A stretch of DNA of 64,000 nucleotides from Chordicoccus furentiruminis (GCF_019355395.1 NZ_CP048829.1:2521001-2585000); one strand, 5' to 3'; counted from the stretch's first letter, positions 35,312-44,428 are shown. Program-made: numbers and translations. Notes: generated by a model not told the origin, from the letters alone.

Positions 35312-37843
35312 ATGGAAGGCGCGGACAAGCGATTCGTTATTCCGGTATACCAGAGAAACTATGACTGGAAGATCGAGAACTGCAAGCAGCTCTATGATGA
35401 TCTGGTAAAGGTGATTCGGAACAAAAGGAAGAATCATTTCTTTGGCAGCATTGTATCCACCTATAATCCGGATGGCGACAATGAGGAATATCAGATCATA
35501 GATGGGCAGCAGCGTCTTACTACGGTGTCGCTGCTTCTGCTTGCTATGTACAATCTGATCCGCCAGGGAAAAGTAGCGCCGTCTGACAGCCGCCTCAGTG
35601 ACCGTATCTATGAAGATTATTTGGTTGATAAGTATCAGCCGGAAGAAACCCGTATAAAGCTGAAACCGATTAAGAATGACCGGAAGGCTTTTGGGAAGCT
35701 CTTTGACGAAGAGACTGAACATATCGGTGGCTCTAACCTGACAACAAACTATAACTACTTCTATGACCGCATCCAGAAGGAAGAGATAACGATAGATGAA
35801 CTGTTCCAGGCAATCCGAAGCCTGGAGATCATCAGCATCCGTCTTGATTCCGATGACAATCCGCAGTTGATCTTTGAGAGCCTGAACTCTACTGGTCTTG
35901 ATTTGTCAGAGGGTGATAAGATCAGGAACTATATCCTGATGGGACAGCCTTCCAGACAGCAAGAAGTATATTACGAAAAGTATTGGAACAAGATCGAGGA
36001 GAATACCAATTATCAGGTCGATCTCTTCGTGCGTGATTATCTGAGCGTAAAGCAGCAGGCCACGCCGTCCTTGAACAAGATTTACTTCACGTTCAAAGGC
36101 TATGTGGAAGACAACCATGTGGAAATCGAACCGCTTCTGATTGATCTGCTGAATTATGCTCGGCTGTACAGGATACTGCTGACGGGCAAAGTCTCTGACA
36201 AACGCCTTTCCTCCTGCATTTATCGCCTGAACCGTTTGGAAACTACCGTAACAAGGCCTTTCTTCCTGGAAGTGCTGCGTTTGCAGGCGGAAGGGACGCT
36301 TTCGCTGGATGATGTGGTTGACGTGTTCCTGACGACGGAGAACTATCTGTTTCGCAGAACGATCTGCGAGTTACCCACGAACCAGTTGAATAAGATATTC
36401 CTGCTCCTTCACAAGGAAGTGCTCCGTTACGATGGGACAACGGATAACTATGTGGAGAAGCTGAAATATGCTCTCCTGTCCAAGAAAGAACGGGCGCGTT
36501 TCCCTGAAGATGCTGAATTTGCGGACGCTTTCGGAATAAAGCAGATTTATTCCATGAACGCAAAGAACAAGATGTATATTCTGGAGCGCTTTGAAAACTT
36601 CGGCACTATTGAAGATAAGGACGTATACAGGCACTTTGATGACGGCGATTACTCTATTGAGCATATCATGCCTCAGCATCTGACACCGGCTTGGGCGGAA
36701 GCACTTGGGCCGGATTATGAAAGAATTCATGAAACATGGCTGCATAGGATGGCAAACCTGACGCTGACGGCCTATAACTCCAAGTACAGCAATAACAGCT
36801 TCCTTGAAAAACGCGATATGGCAAACGGATTCAAGGATAGCGGTATCCGTATGAACCAGTGGATCGGATCGCAGAGCCAGTGGACGGAAGCTGAGCTGGA
36901 ACAGCGGAATGATTATGTTCAGCAAAGGGCATTGGAGATTTGGGCATCGCCGGTTACCGGTTTCCGGCCTATCGAAAAGCAGTTGGATTCCTATACGCTG
37001 GACGATGAAATTGATCTGACCGGACGTAAGATCGCTCGGTTTGCGTATTTGACGTTAGAGCAATCCGTTAAGAACTGGGCTGAAATGTTTGAGAGTGTGG
37101 TACGCTTGCTGCACTCTGAAGATAAGTCCGTTCTGAATAATCTGGCATATGAAAGCGATAGTTCCGTTGATCTTGCGGTGTATGTGAGCCATAAGAAAAC
37201 GGATCTCCGCGGGTATATTGAGATTGAGCACGGTATTTACGTTGAACGCAACACCAGCACATGGACGAAGCTTTCCATCCTGAAGAGGCTGTTCGCGTTG
37301 TACCACCTTGATCCTGCAAATCTGGTCTTCTACCTGAGAGATGACGATGCCGGCGACGATGATGAAGAAATCAGTGGAACGCGTTATGAGACAAGAAAAA
37401 GTTTCTGGGCATACGCGTTGGATATTATCAAAGAGGCAAATGCAGAGAGTGGAGCTTTCAGCAACTGTAATCCGGTGAAAGAAAACTGGACAAACGGCTA
37501 CTTCGGTATTCAGGGTTTCAATCTTTGCTGTGTGGGTAATTTTGATTCCGCACGAGTTGAGGTATATCTGGGGAAAGCGGACAACGACGAGAACAAGCGG
37601 GCTTTTGATATTATTGCTGCTCATAAAGCAGAAATTGAGGAGACTCTCGGTGTTCAACTTATCTGGGATCGCGGAGATGACAAGAAATCTTCCAAGATAT
37701 ACTACAAAATTGATGGTGTAGGCATTGACAATGAAGACGATTGGCCGGTCATTGCGAAGTTCCATGCGAAATGGTCACTCAAACTGTACGAGACCATCGT
37801 TGTGCCGTACCTGAAGCCTATTTATACAGAGGCGCAGTCCTAA
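35312..37843 (+). CDS. GmrSD-like type IV restriction enzyme (DUF262-DUF1524), 5' end altered by IS
   Basis: Residues 1-220 are the DUF262 nucleotide-handling domain (FVIPVYQRNYDW, IIDGQQRLTT); near 440-520 is the DUF1524 HNH nuclease (YSIEHIMPQHL, then ANLTLTAYNSKYSN). The last 250 residues include a DUF4268/DUF5655-like C-terminus (FWAYALDIIKEA ... IWDRGDDKKSSKIYYKI). Such proteins cut modified phage DNA. The IS removed only the first 11 codons. Its right end supplies AGGAAG eight bases before an in-frame ATG created by the target site, so an 843-residue protein starting MEGADKRF could still be made. Without that, the gene is inactivated. Confidence 0.85.
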   Translation: MEGADKRFVIPVYQRNYDWKIENCKQLYDDLVKVIRNKRKNHFFGSIVSTYNPDGDNEEYQIIDGQQRLTTVSLLLLAMYNLIRQGKVAPSDSRLSDRIYEDYLVDKYQPEETRIKLKPIKNDRKAFGKLFDEETEHIGGSNLTTNYNYFYDRIQKEEITIDELFQAIRSLEIISIRLDSDDNPQLIFESLNSTGLDLSEGDKIRNYILMGQPSRQQEVYYEKYWNKIEENTNYQVDLFVRDYLSVKQQATPSLNKIYFTFKGYVEDNHVEIEPLLIDLLNYARLYRILLTGKVSDKRLSSCIYRLNRLETTVTRPFFLEVLRLQAEGTLSLDDVVDVFLTTENYLFRRTICELPTNQLNKIFLLLHKEVLRYDGTTDNYVEKLKYALLSKKERARFPEDAEFADAFGIKQIYSMNAKNKMYILERFENFGTIEDKDVYRHFDDGDYSIEHIMPQHLTPAWAEALGPDYERIHETWLHRMANLTLTAYNSKYSNNSFLEKRDMANGFKDSGIRMNQWIGSQSQWTEAELEQRNDYVQQRALEIWASPVTGFRPIEKQLDSYTLDDEIDLTGRKIARFAYLTLEQSVKNWAEMFESVVRLLHSEDKSVLNNLAYESDSSVDLAVYVSHKKTDLRGYIEIEHGIYVERNTSTWTKLSILKRLFALYHLDPANLVFYLRDDDAGDDDEEISGTRYETRKSFWAYALDIIKEANAESGAFSNCNPVKENWTNGYFGIQGFNLCCVGNFDSARVEVYLGKADNDENKRAFDIIAAHKAEIEETLGVQLIWDRGDDKKSSKIYYKIDGVGIDNEDDWPVIAKFHAKWSLKLYETIVVPYLKPIYTEAQS

Positions 37844-37869
37844 AAAAACGTAATAAGACAGGTGATCTC

Positions 37870-38514
37870 ATGGGCCTTTTCAGCAAGAAATACATTTATG
37901 TGGATGACTGCTTCCTACATGGTCAGCATCCTTATACCTACAGGACAAATGACAGCAGTATTGCTATCAATACTGTTGTGATGGTTCCTGCGGGAAATGA
38001 GATCAAGCCTGCGATTGTTACCGGAGTCCGGGTCTATAAAGAAAAGGATGTGCCGATCCCGCCGGAGAAGCTTAAAGAGATCATTGGCAAGGCTGACCGC
38101 GCCAACAGGAAGCTGTTTGACGGCGTTGATATGCGGATGCCGATGGATGTTTCCGTTAAAACGGTGCAGACTACCAATGGCCATGCCGTTGTGGTGACAG
38201 ACAAGCTGGAACGCCAGCGTATGAAAGAACAGCTTGGAAAGCGTAAAGATATAAAGCTGATTGAAACACAGCCGGTATCGAAAGCGTATAGTGTCATCTC
38301 CCGTGATGATGCCGGGAAACCGGTTCGGCGCGGGTATTGGAAGGTGCAGGAACACTTGAACGGAGAAGTGACTTGGCAATGCTCTCGCTGCAAAAGCATC
38401 TTTTCCTGCCGGGAAGCGTTTTGCCCGAAGTGTCATTCGGAAAACAAGAAAACCAGCCATGATCCGGTGTGGGTTGATGAGATTGAAGCGTTTGATGCAA
38501 TGATGAATGACTGA
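37870..38514 (+). CDS. Zinc-ribbon protein with PriA-like N-terminal pattern, unknown
   Basis: A 214-residue protein from the ATG behind CAGGTGA. The N-terminal 60 residues (DDCFLHGQHPYTYRTND ... VVMVPAGNEIKPAIV) faintly recall the DNA-binding domain of primosomal PriA. The C-terminus has a clear zinc ribbon: CSRCKSIFSCREAFCPKC, with two CxxC pairs. It starts 26 bases after the restriction gene and may be co-transcribed with it. No catalytic motif is visible. Function not assigned. Confidence 0.6.
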   Translation: MGLFSKKYIYVDDCFLHGQHPYTYRTNDSSIAINTVVMVPAGNEIKPAIVTGVRVYKEKDVPIPPEKLKEIIGKADRANRKLFDGVDMRMPMDVSVKTVQTTNGHAVVVTDKLERQRMKEQLGKRKDIKLIETQPVSKAYSVISRDDAGKPVRRGYWKVQEHLNGEVTWQCSRCKSIFSCREAFCPKCHSENKKTSHDPVWVDEIEAFDAMMND

Positions 38515-38543
38515 GGCGGAAGGATCGGAATACAGGAATGCCT

Positions 38544-39221
38544 ATGAAACAGCCAAAGAAAAAAGAATACGAGGAATTCCAGCAGTACCTCTATAACAAA
38601 GCTCACGGCTATATCTGGACACCGGACACGCTGGAACTGATATGCAGCGTGAACGATAACGATTCGGAGCGGATAGGCAAACAGCTGCTTGAAATGCGGA
38701 GGAAGCTGCGGAATGAACACGTTGCCCACATGTCGAGCGATAAACACAAGAACTATGTGATCCGCAGCCTCCGCAGGGACGAAACTGATCTGCTGAAGGA
38801 CTTCCTGTATGAAGCAATCTTCATACCGAAAGGCGTGGAGCCACCGGCACGGGATATCATTGAGAAACCGGAACTGCGCGTGTACACCGATGATTTCGGT
38901 ACTCGGAAGGGCGACAACTGCCTTGTTGCGGACTTCTGCGGCAAAGTGGTCGGTGCGGTCTGGACGCGGATCATGGATGATTATGGTCATGTGGACGATG
39001 AAACGCCGTCCTTTGCGATATCTCTGTATAAGGAATACCGCAGGCAGGGCATCGGATCACAGCTTATGGTGAAGATGCTTGAACTGCTGAAATGGCAGGG
39101 CTTTGAGCGTGCATCCCTGGCGGTACAGAAAGCAAACTACGCTGTGAAGATGTACACAGACCTTGGTTTTAAGACGGTCAGTGAGAACGCCGAGGAATAC
39201 ATCATGGTGTGCGAACTATGA
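38544..39221 (+). CDS. GNAT acetyltransferase with N-terminal KEYEEFQ domain
   Basis: About 225 residues from the ATG six bases after AGGA. Residues 1-60 are the same domain as the small protein at 17,845 (KEYEEFQ, TPDTLELI, IGKQLLEM). The remainder is a GNAT acetyltransferase: DETDLLKDFLYEAI, then the acetyl-CoA loop YRRQGIGSQLMVKML and the final ASLAVQKANYAVKMYTDLGF. The substrate cannot be predicted. Its stop overlaps the DUF3781 gene (ATGA), so the two are coupled. The two-domain layout is not one I recognise. Confidence 0.75.
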   Translation: MKQPKKKEYEEFQQYLYNKAHGYIWTPDTLELICSVNDNDSERIGKQLLEMRRKLRNEHVAHMSSDKHKNYVIRSLRRDETDLLKDFLYEAIFIPKGVEPPARDIIEKPELRVYTDDFGTRKGDNCLVADFCGKVVGAVWTRIMDDYGHVDDETPSFAISLYKEYRRQGIGSQLMVKMLELLKWQGFERASLAVQKANYAVKMYTDLGFKTVSENAEEYIMVCEL

Positions 39222-39460
39222 GCAATGAATTGATAGAGAATATTGCCAAGCTTCATACGACGGAAATGGGCGCGAAACGGATCATGAGAAACCTTGAACT
39301 TGCCAACGATGATGCTGTAGCGTGGTGCCGTTTGAAGATATTGAATAAAAATGCAGCCATAGAGCGTCAGGGAAAAAATTGGTATGTTCTGATTGATGAT
39401 TGCGCCATAACGGTAAACGCAAGCAGCTACACGATTATTACAGCACATAGAAAGCGGTAG
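39218..39460 (+). CDS. DUF3781 protein, last codons altered by IS
   Basis: An 80-residue protein: ELIENIAKLHTTEMGAKRIMRNLEL, NWYVLIDDCAITVNASSYTIITAHRK in two conserved stretches, matching DUF3781. Its stop TAG is supplied by the left end of the inserted IS. Without the IS the frame would run RKRRRTSNDD and stop at 41,400, overlapping the next gene by 11 bases. Thus only a few C-terminal residues were lost and the protein is probably functional. Function of the family unknown. Confidence 0.8.
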   Translation: MSNELIENIAKLHTTEMGAKRIMRNLELANDDAVAWCRLKILNKNAAIERQGKNWYVLIDDCAITVNASSYTIITAHRKR

Positions 39461-39549
39461 TGTCAAGTCATCTATGAAAACCCAGAGCCAAAGAAAAAGG
39501 CTCCAACGAACCTTGAAAATCTGTAGATATAGTCTGCTGAAGGCTCTCC

Positions 39550-39630
39550 GAGGGCTTAGGGCGCTGCCCTAAGAACCGGCAAGGGACTCGTCCCTTGACC
39601 CGGATCCTGGGCTCCGCCCAGACCCGTCCT
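39550..39630. repeat. Three short hairpins in the IS 3' non-coding tail
   Basis: Within 80 bases there are CTTAGGGC-GCT-GCCCTAAG, CAAGGGA-CTCG-TCCCTTG and CTGGGC-TCC-GCCCAG, each a tight stem with a small loop. They sit downstream of the transposase, in the strip 39,466-39,780 that otherwise holds no gene. They may act as a transcription barrier protecting the element, or as a structured RNA. Confidence 0.7.
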
Positions 39631-39780
39631 CGCCGGAAGCAGGGAAAGGCGCAGCGGCCCCTTTCCCTTTACAAGAGGATCATCCGTGAACCTTATGTCA
39701 AGGGACTTTCGCGGCATATCCTCGCGGCTGAAGCCGCTCCGGTATTCCGCGGTTCCCTTGACAACGGTTCCGCTCTCTGC

Positions 39781-41235
39781 TTATCCGGCAGCCTCCTGCA
39801 TCTTTTTAATGGTCTGCTGGCCAAGGAAGATCAACAGCTGCCATTTTCCCGGCATGTTTTCGCCGTTTGCAATGATGTCATTACGAACCGGCGGCTGGAA
39901 TTTATGCAGTTTATGCGGCCGCAGAAAGTTGTAGTAAGCCACCCATAGCGCGAGGTCGTAGTTGGCACCATCGTAGTTATTGAAGCCGTTAGTGGGGCGA
40001 TAGGAGGTCTTATAAGTGCGGTTGAGACGTTCGATCATCTGCTTATAAGGCCGGAATTCCGTAGAAACAGCATCATCGTTTGTAAGGCCGAGGACCTGGG
40101 TAATCTCAAACTTGAACTTCTCACCAAACTCATGGAAGAATTGCTGGGCGGCGAGAGGATAGGCACTATAACCATCCGCGATGAAACGGAAGTTCCCGGG
40201 AAGTTTTTTTAGATGCTGAAAGGCCATGCGCATGGCCATGATGCAGGGACCGACACTGCGGCTGTCAGATACCTGATAGCCGATCACAGCCCGGGTTGCC
40301 GCATTGATGATCAGCCAGATAAAGCCTTTGATGCCGCGGACTTTGATGTAAGTCTCATCAGCAACAAAGGCAGAGCCCTTTTCGTAAGGGTATGTATCAA
40401 CAAACGGTTTCACGCAGACGGCGGCAGTCTTACAGTAGTTGGCAACCATCTGGTGGGATATGGAGATGCCGTGGATGTCCTTCAGGGCCTGCACGGTTTT
40501 GCGTAGTGACAGGCCGAGATTCACCCGGTAGGAAAGACACAGGGACATGATATAAGCATTGTTTTTGCTGAATTTCAGCGAGGACGCATTCTTCGGCAGG
40601 GTGGTGATGTCCATCTTGAAGAAATCGATCGTGAACTCACGGTAGATGTAATGCAGCTTATACTTGTTTTTACCATAATCCTCGTCCAGATCTGCCCTGT
40701 CAACCTTCTTAAGGTTGTGCAGGTAGTAAGGGCATTTAGGATTCACGCATTTATGGATGATGAAGTGCTTCCGGTCTTTCTTACGAACCAGCGCATGGGA
40801 GCAGTAAGGACACTTGAGGGAAAGGGTTTTGGAGAAACGGTTCTCATCTGGCGAAAAGAGGGTTCCGCAGACCTTGCACATCAACTGGCCGGCTTTGCCG
40901 TTGTTACGGTACAGGTAAGGCTGAGGCGCTTTGCAGGCGGGGCAGGTGCAATGCTCCGGGATATCGCACTCAGAGCGGCGGCGGACAGGCTGAACGGGTT
41001 TTCCGTATTTCCACGCGTAGTAGCGATTGAGATCCTGCCAGTCCCAATCCTGGTGATGGTAGATGATCCTGGGAAGCTGGTCCACCTTGAATTTCTGATA
41101 CCTGGGGGAATGGGAATCATCAAAGGTCCACTGCTTAAGCGGGATATATCTGCAGATAAAGTTAACCAGCCAGCAGTTTTGCTGATAAAGCTGATGGCAC
41201 AACTGAAGAAGATAAAGTATAATGTTCACGAGCAT
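39781..41235 (-). CDS. DDE transposase, IS6/IS240-like with zinc ribbons
   Basis: A 484-residue transposase. The N-terminal third has cysteine pairs in zinc-ribbon pattern (CPACKAPQPY ... CKVCGTLF, CPYCSHALVRK ... CVNPKCPYY). The catalytic domain shows VADETYIKVRG (Asp), FIADGYSAYPLA (Asp) and MIERLNRTYK (Glu), the DDE triad of the IS6/IS240 and rve-like group. It reads opposite to the surrounding defence genes. The frame is intact. Longer than typical IS6 transposases (about 230 residues) because of the zinc-rich head. Confidence 0.85.
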   Translation of the reverse strand: MLVNIILYLLQLCHQLYQQNCWLVNFICRYIPLKQWTFDDSHSPRYQKFKVDQLPRIIYHHQDWDWQDLNRYYAWKYGKPVQPVRRRSECDIPEHCTCPACKAPQPYLYRNNGKAGQLMCKVCGTLFSPDENRFSKTLSLKCPYCSHALVRKKDRKHFIIHKCVNPKCPYYLHNLKKVDRADLDEDYGKNKYKLHYIYREFTIDFFKMDITTLPKNASSLKFSKNNAYIMSLCLSYRVNLGLSLRKTVQALKDIHGISISHQMVANYCKTAAVCVKPFVDTYPYEKGSAFVADETYIKVRGIKGFIWLIINAATRAVIGYQVSDSRSVGPCIMAMRMAFQHLKKLPGNFRFIADGYSAYPLAAQQFFHEFGEKFKFEITQVLGLTNDDAVSTEFRPYKQMIERLNRTYKTSYRPTNGFNNYDGANYDLALWVAYYNFLRPHKLHKFQPPVRNDIIANGENMPGKWQLLIFLGQQTIKKMQEAAG

Positions 41236-41389
41236 TGCCTCTTTTGTGTAGTGAAGGTTTGGTCGCTGACATTATACCAAAAAGGGAGGACAATGCTCTT
41301 TTTATTTGCACCTCCCGTAAAATCAAGAGATTCGCACTATAAACAGGTGGTGAATTTGACACTACCTAGAAAGCGGAGGAGGACATCAA

Positions 41390-42910
41390 ATGACGATTGA
41401 AGAAGTCCTTTCGATGAACGAAAAGCAGATATTTGACCGCAAGAGCATTCAGATCAAGCCTGTGGATCTCTCGGATACCATCTGCGCTTTTGCCAATGCG
41501 GACGGCGGCACGATCGCCATTGGAATATCAGATAAGCACCGAAGAATTGAAGGTGTCGATTATCATGAAGAGCAGTTGAATGAAATCCTGCGGACGCCGA
41601 TAGATTTTTGTAATCCGACGGTTCCGATAACCACTGAGATGGTGGAATGTATCAACTACAAGGGGCAACCGGATCATGTGCTTCTGATGCACATCGAAGC
41701 CAGCCCGATGCTTCATGTCAATCAGGCGGACGAGGCATTCCTGCGTGTCGGAGATAAAAGCAAGAAACTGGAATTCAATGACCGCATGGCGCTGATGTAT
41801 GCCAAAGGCGTGCGTTATTATGAGGACGAGCCTGTTGCAGACGCCACCATAGACGATCTCGACATGGAATTTGTGAGAAGCTACTGCAAGCGTATCGGAT
41901 ACACAAAGTCTCCTGAGGAATATGTCCGGGAGAATAAAAAGTTCGTTACGGTAAAAGGCGGAAAGGATCAGGTTTCTGTCGCAGCGATCCTGTTGTTCGG
42001 AAAGAATCCGCAGCTGTTTTTCCCGCGTGCATTTATTCGCTTTATCCGTTACGATGGCACAGAGGCAAAGGTTGGCAAGGACATGAACGTGGTCAAAGAT
42101 GTGATCTTTGAAGGCCGCATTCTGGAACAGGTAGAAAAGGCGGTCGATTTCATCAAGATTCAGATGAAGGAGAAGACATATCTCGGCCACGACGGCATCT
42201 TTGTCACAGAGGAAGAATACAGTGAGTTTGTCCGCACCGAAATTGTGGTAAATGCGGCCACACACCGCGATTATGGGATCAAAGGCACAGACATCCAGAT
42301 CAAGATGTTTGATGACCGGTTGGAAGTGGATAGCCCTGGCACTCTTGCCGGCATGGTGAAGAAAGAAAACATCCGCTATACCCACTTCTCCCGGAATCCG
42401 AAAATTGCCGCGTTCCTGAAGGATTATGGATATGTGAAGGAATACGGCGAAGGCGTTGATCGGATGTGCAAGGAGTTGGAGGCTATCGGCCTGCCCGATC
42501 CTGTCTTCAACAACAGTACCTTCATCCTCAAAACGACGGTGATGAGCGCGGACAGAGATCAGCGGAAAGTGGAAAATGCAAGGATTGAACCTGAAAACGC
42601 GAGGATTGGAGAAGAAAACGCGAGGATTGAAGTGCCGAATCCGTGGATTACAGCAAAAAACACATGGATTGAACATGTCAAAAGTCTGCGCGAAAATGGG
42701 ATGATGACGACCATCACATCTGCTGCCATCGTTTCAGTACTGGAGGATCTCCGAGAAAATCAGGTGATTGGCACACAGGATGTGCAGAAAATCCTTGATT
42801 GCAAGGAATCCAAGGCACTTAGAATAATTAACGAGATGAAGAAGGCTGGTATCATTATCGCGGTTACCGGTCAGGGTAAAGGCAGGTATATTTTGAATTT
42901 ATCGCAATGA
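41390..42910 (+). CDS. AlbA/Schlafen-like ATP-binding regulator
   Basis: A 506-residue protein. Residues about 10-125 are the AlbA_2 domain (FDRKSIQIKPVDLSDTICAF, then NADGGTIAIGISD), and about 270-350 a GHKL-type HATPase_c_4 domain (EIVVNAATHRDYGIKG, DDRLEVDSPG). Near residues 395-425 is a short repeat, ENARIEPENARIGEENARIE, followed by a winged-helix tail (TQDVQKILDCKESKALRIIN). These proteins are often called RecG-like transcriptional regulators and occur in defence islands. The start follows GGAGGA and originally overlapped DUF3781, so it belonged to the same operon before the IS arrived. Confidence 0.8.
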   Translation: MTIEEVLSMNEKQIFDRKSIQIKPVDLSDTICAFANADGGTIAIGISDKHRRIEGVDYHEEQLNEILRTPIDFCNPTVPITTEMVECINYKGQPDHVLLMHIEASPMLHVNQADEAFLRVGDKSKKLEFNDRMALMYAKGVRYYEDEPVADATIDDLDMEFVRSYCKRIGYTKSPEEYVRENKKFVTVKGGKDQVSVAAILLFGKNPQLFFPRAFIRFIRYDGTEAKVGKDMNVVKDVIFEGRILEQVEKAVDFIKIQMKEKTYLGHDGIFVTEEEYSEFVRTEIVVNAATHRDYGIKGTDIQIKMFDDRLEVDSPGTLAGMVKKENIRYTHFSRNPKIAAFLKDYGYVKEYGEGVDRMCKELEAIGLPDPVFNNSTFILKTTVMSADRDQRKVENARIEPENARIGEENARIEVPNPWITAKNTWIEHVKSLRENGMMTTITSAAIVSVLEDLRENQVIGTQDVQKILDCKESKALRIINEMKKAGIIIAVTGQGKGRYILNLSQ

Positions 42911-43006
42911 CACGATTCGTATCACTGATGTGACGGAGCGATTCTTTCGCTATTCATTACTTTCCATTATGATCTCTTTGACCGCAAGCCAAAGAGAAAG
43001 GATGGA

Positions 43007-43708
43007 TTGAAAATGAAAGATATCAGGAAAAAAGAATTGCTGTCGGGAATCGTGTTGTTATCGGCCTTCGTCTTATGGACCATGCTCATTCAGCTTGTTG
43101 ATGTGCAGAATGTAGGCCAGAACGGAACGTCAGTCGGGTTTGCAACGTTCAATGTGTGGTTCCACAGGATGACAGGCGTCCATATGCTGATCTATACGAT
43201 TACAGATTGGCTTGGCCTTGTCCCAATCATCGTATGTATGTGCTTCGGTGTGTTGGGATTTGCGCAGCTGGTAAAGCGGAGAAGTCTGCTGAAGGTCGAT
43301 CCCGACATCCTGCTGTTAGGCGTGTATTATGTGCTGGTCATCCTGGGATATCTGTTGTTTGAGATGGTGCCGATCAATTTCCGGCCGATCCTGATAGACG
43401 GAAATCTGGAAACGTCCTATCCGTCATCGACGACCCTTCTGGTGTTGAGTGTGATGCCGACGCTACAGTATCAGGCCGACCGGAGAATCAGAAATACAGC
43501 GGCAAAGCAAGCAATAACAGTATTTGTGCTTGCGTTTTCAACGTTTATGGTGATCGGGAGGCTGATCTCAGGTGTACACTGGGCTACAGATATTGTCGGC
43601 TCCGTCTTCCTAAGCTTCGGTCTGTATATGATCTACCGCTTCGTGACCGATTATGTCGGTCAAAGGAAAATGCACCGGCAGTCGGAGGCATCATATGGAG
43701 TTCAGTGA
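43007..43708 (+). CDS. PAP2-family membrane phosphatase
   Basis: About 233 residues with five or six membrane segments. The PAP2 motifs are visible: SYPSSTT (motif 2, about 145-151) and GRLISGVHWATDI (motif 3, about 186-198), with catalytic histidine in the latter. It likely dephosphorylates a lipid phosphate such as undecaprenyl pyrophosphate or phosphatidylglycerophosphate at the outer face of the membrane. The start is TTG at 43,007 behind AAAGGATGG, or ATG two codons later. It overlaps the following regulator gene by 14 bases. Confidence 0.85.
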   Translation: MKMKDIRKKELLSGIVLLSAFVLWTMLIQLVDVQNVGQNGTSVGFATFNVWFHRMTGVHMLIYTITDWLGLVPIIVCMCFGVLGFAQLVKRRSLLKVDPDILLLGVYYVLVILGYLLFEMVPINFRPILIDGNLETSYPSSTTLLVLSVMPTLQYQADRRIRNTAAKQAITVFVLAFSTFMVIGRLISGVHWATDIVGSVFLSFGLYMIYRFVTDYVGQRKMHRQSEASYGVQ

Positions 43709-44292
43709 AAAACTACAGGAACTACGGAAGAGCAGATCTCTCACACAGGAGGAGCTTGCCGAGGCATTGTTTGTCTCAAGGACAGCCATTTCCAAGTGGG
43801 AGTCCGGCAGAGGATATCCGAGCATTGAATCGCTTAAAGAAATCTCCCGGTATTTCTCCGTAACGATCGATGATCTGTTCTGACGAAATGATCACCGTGG
43901 CAGAAAACGACAAAAAGGAGTTCGTCAGCAAGTACGTTTCGCTCATATGTAATGCGTTGGACATCCTCCTGGCCATCCTGCTGTTCATACCTGCTTTCGG
44001 GAACGGAGCGGCTTCTTCCGGGACAGTATCTTTGTTTGGACTGACCGAGATCAGCCCGTGGGTGAAGATCGTATTTATCGTAATCATCGGCATTACGATC
44101 CTGAACGGGGTCTGTGGTATGATCATTGCCAAGTTCAATAAACCGGTTTGGAACAGACACCGGCTCATTACGGGAATAAGCCTGTTAATACTTGCGGTCA
44201 TCGTGTTTATAGCGACAAGGCAGCCGTATGCCGGCATCATATGTTTCTCGTTTCTGATCATAAAGGGCTATCTGATAGCCACAACAAAATAA
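43695..44292 (+). pseudogene. XRE helix-turn-helix plus membrane protein, frameshifted
   Basis: The first 62 codons encode a complete XRE domain (LRKSRSLTQEELAEALFVSRTAISKWESGRGYPS ... in two adjacent stretches) ending FSVTIDDLF, then TGA at 43,881. The other frame, open from 43,870 to 44,292, continues with SDEMITVAENDKKEFVSKY and four hydrophobic segments. Proteins of this kind in Clostridia are normally one chain (XRE domain, short linker starting after DDLL, then a membrane domain), so a one-base change has split it. A free 62-residue repressor could still be made. The junction CTGTTCTGAC is not a strong programmed frameshift site. Confidence 0.7.
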
Positions 44293-44396
44293 CAACACAA
44301 AGCAGAAATCAGGCTGCAAGGCTTTGATGATAAAGAAAAGAAGGAGAATTGCTGTTTGAAGACGTTTAGCAAATCAATGGAGATTGTGGCATAACC

Positions 44397-44428
44397 GGGA
44401 GGTTTGCCAACGATCTCGCAAGCCTCCC
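44397..44428 (+). promoter_or_regulatory. Hairpin in the leader of the RNHCP gene
   Basis: GGGAGGTTTGC and GCAAGCCTCCC form an 11-bp stem (one G-U pair) 40 bases before the RNHCP start, with no T-run after it. A short frame starting TTG at 44,356 behind AAGGAGA and ending TAA just before the stem could be a leader peptide. An attenuator is possible but unproven. Confidence 0.35.

Larger units (their letters stand above)
39456..41366 (-). mobile_element. IS with zinc-ribbon DDE transposase, 8-bp target duplication
   Basis: Ends are GGTAGTGTCAA and TTGACACTACC, a perfect 11-bp inverted repeat. TAGAAAGC is duplicated at 39,448-39,455 and 41,367-41,374. The element is 1,911 bases and is oriented against the host operon. 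Eight-base duplications suit the IS6/IS240 superfamily. About 325 bases downstream of the transposase hold hairpins but no gene. Confidence 0.92.

Noticed and set aside
36243-36563. Minus-strand frames within the restriction gene
   Set aside because: They overlap conserved DUF262/DUF1524 coding sequence and show no signature of their own.
43875-43886. Programmed +1 frameshift like that of release factor 2
   Set aside because: The context TTC TGA C lacks the CTT TGA C slip codon and no upstream stimulating ribosome site is at the right distance.
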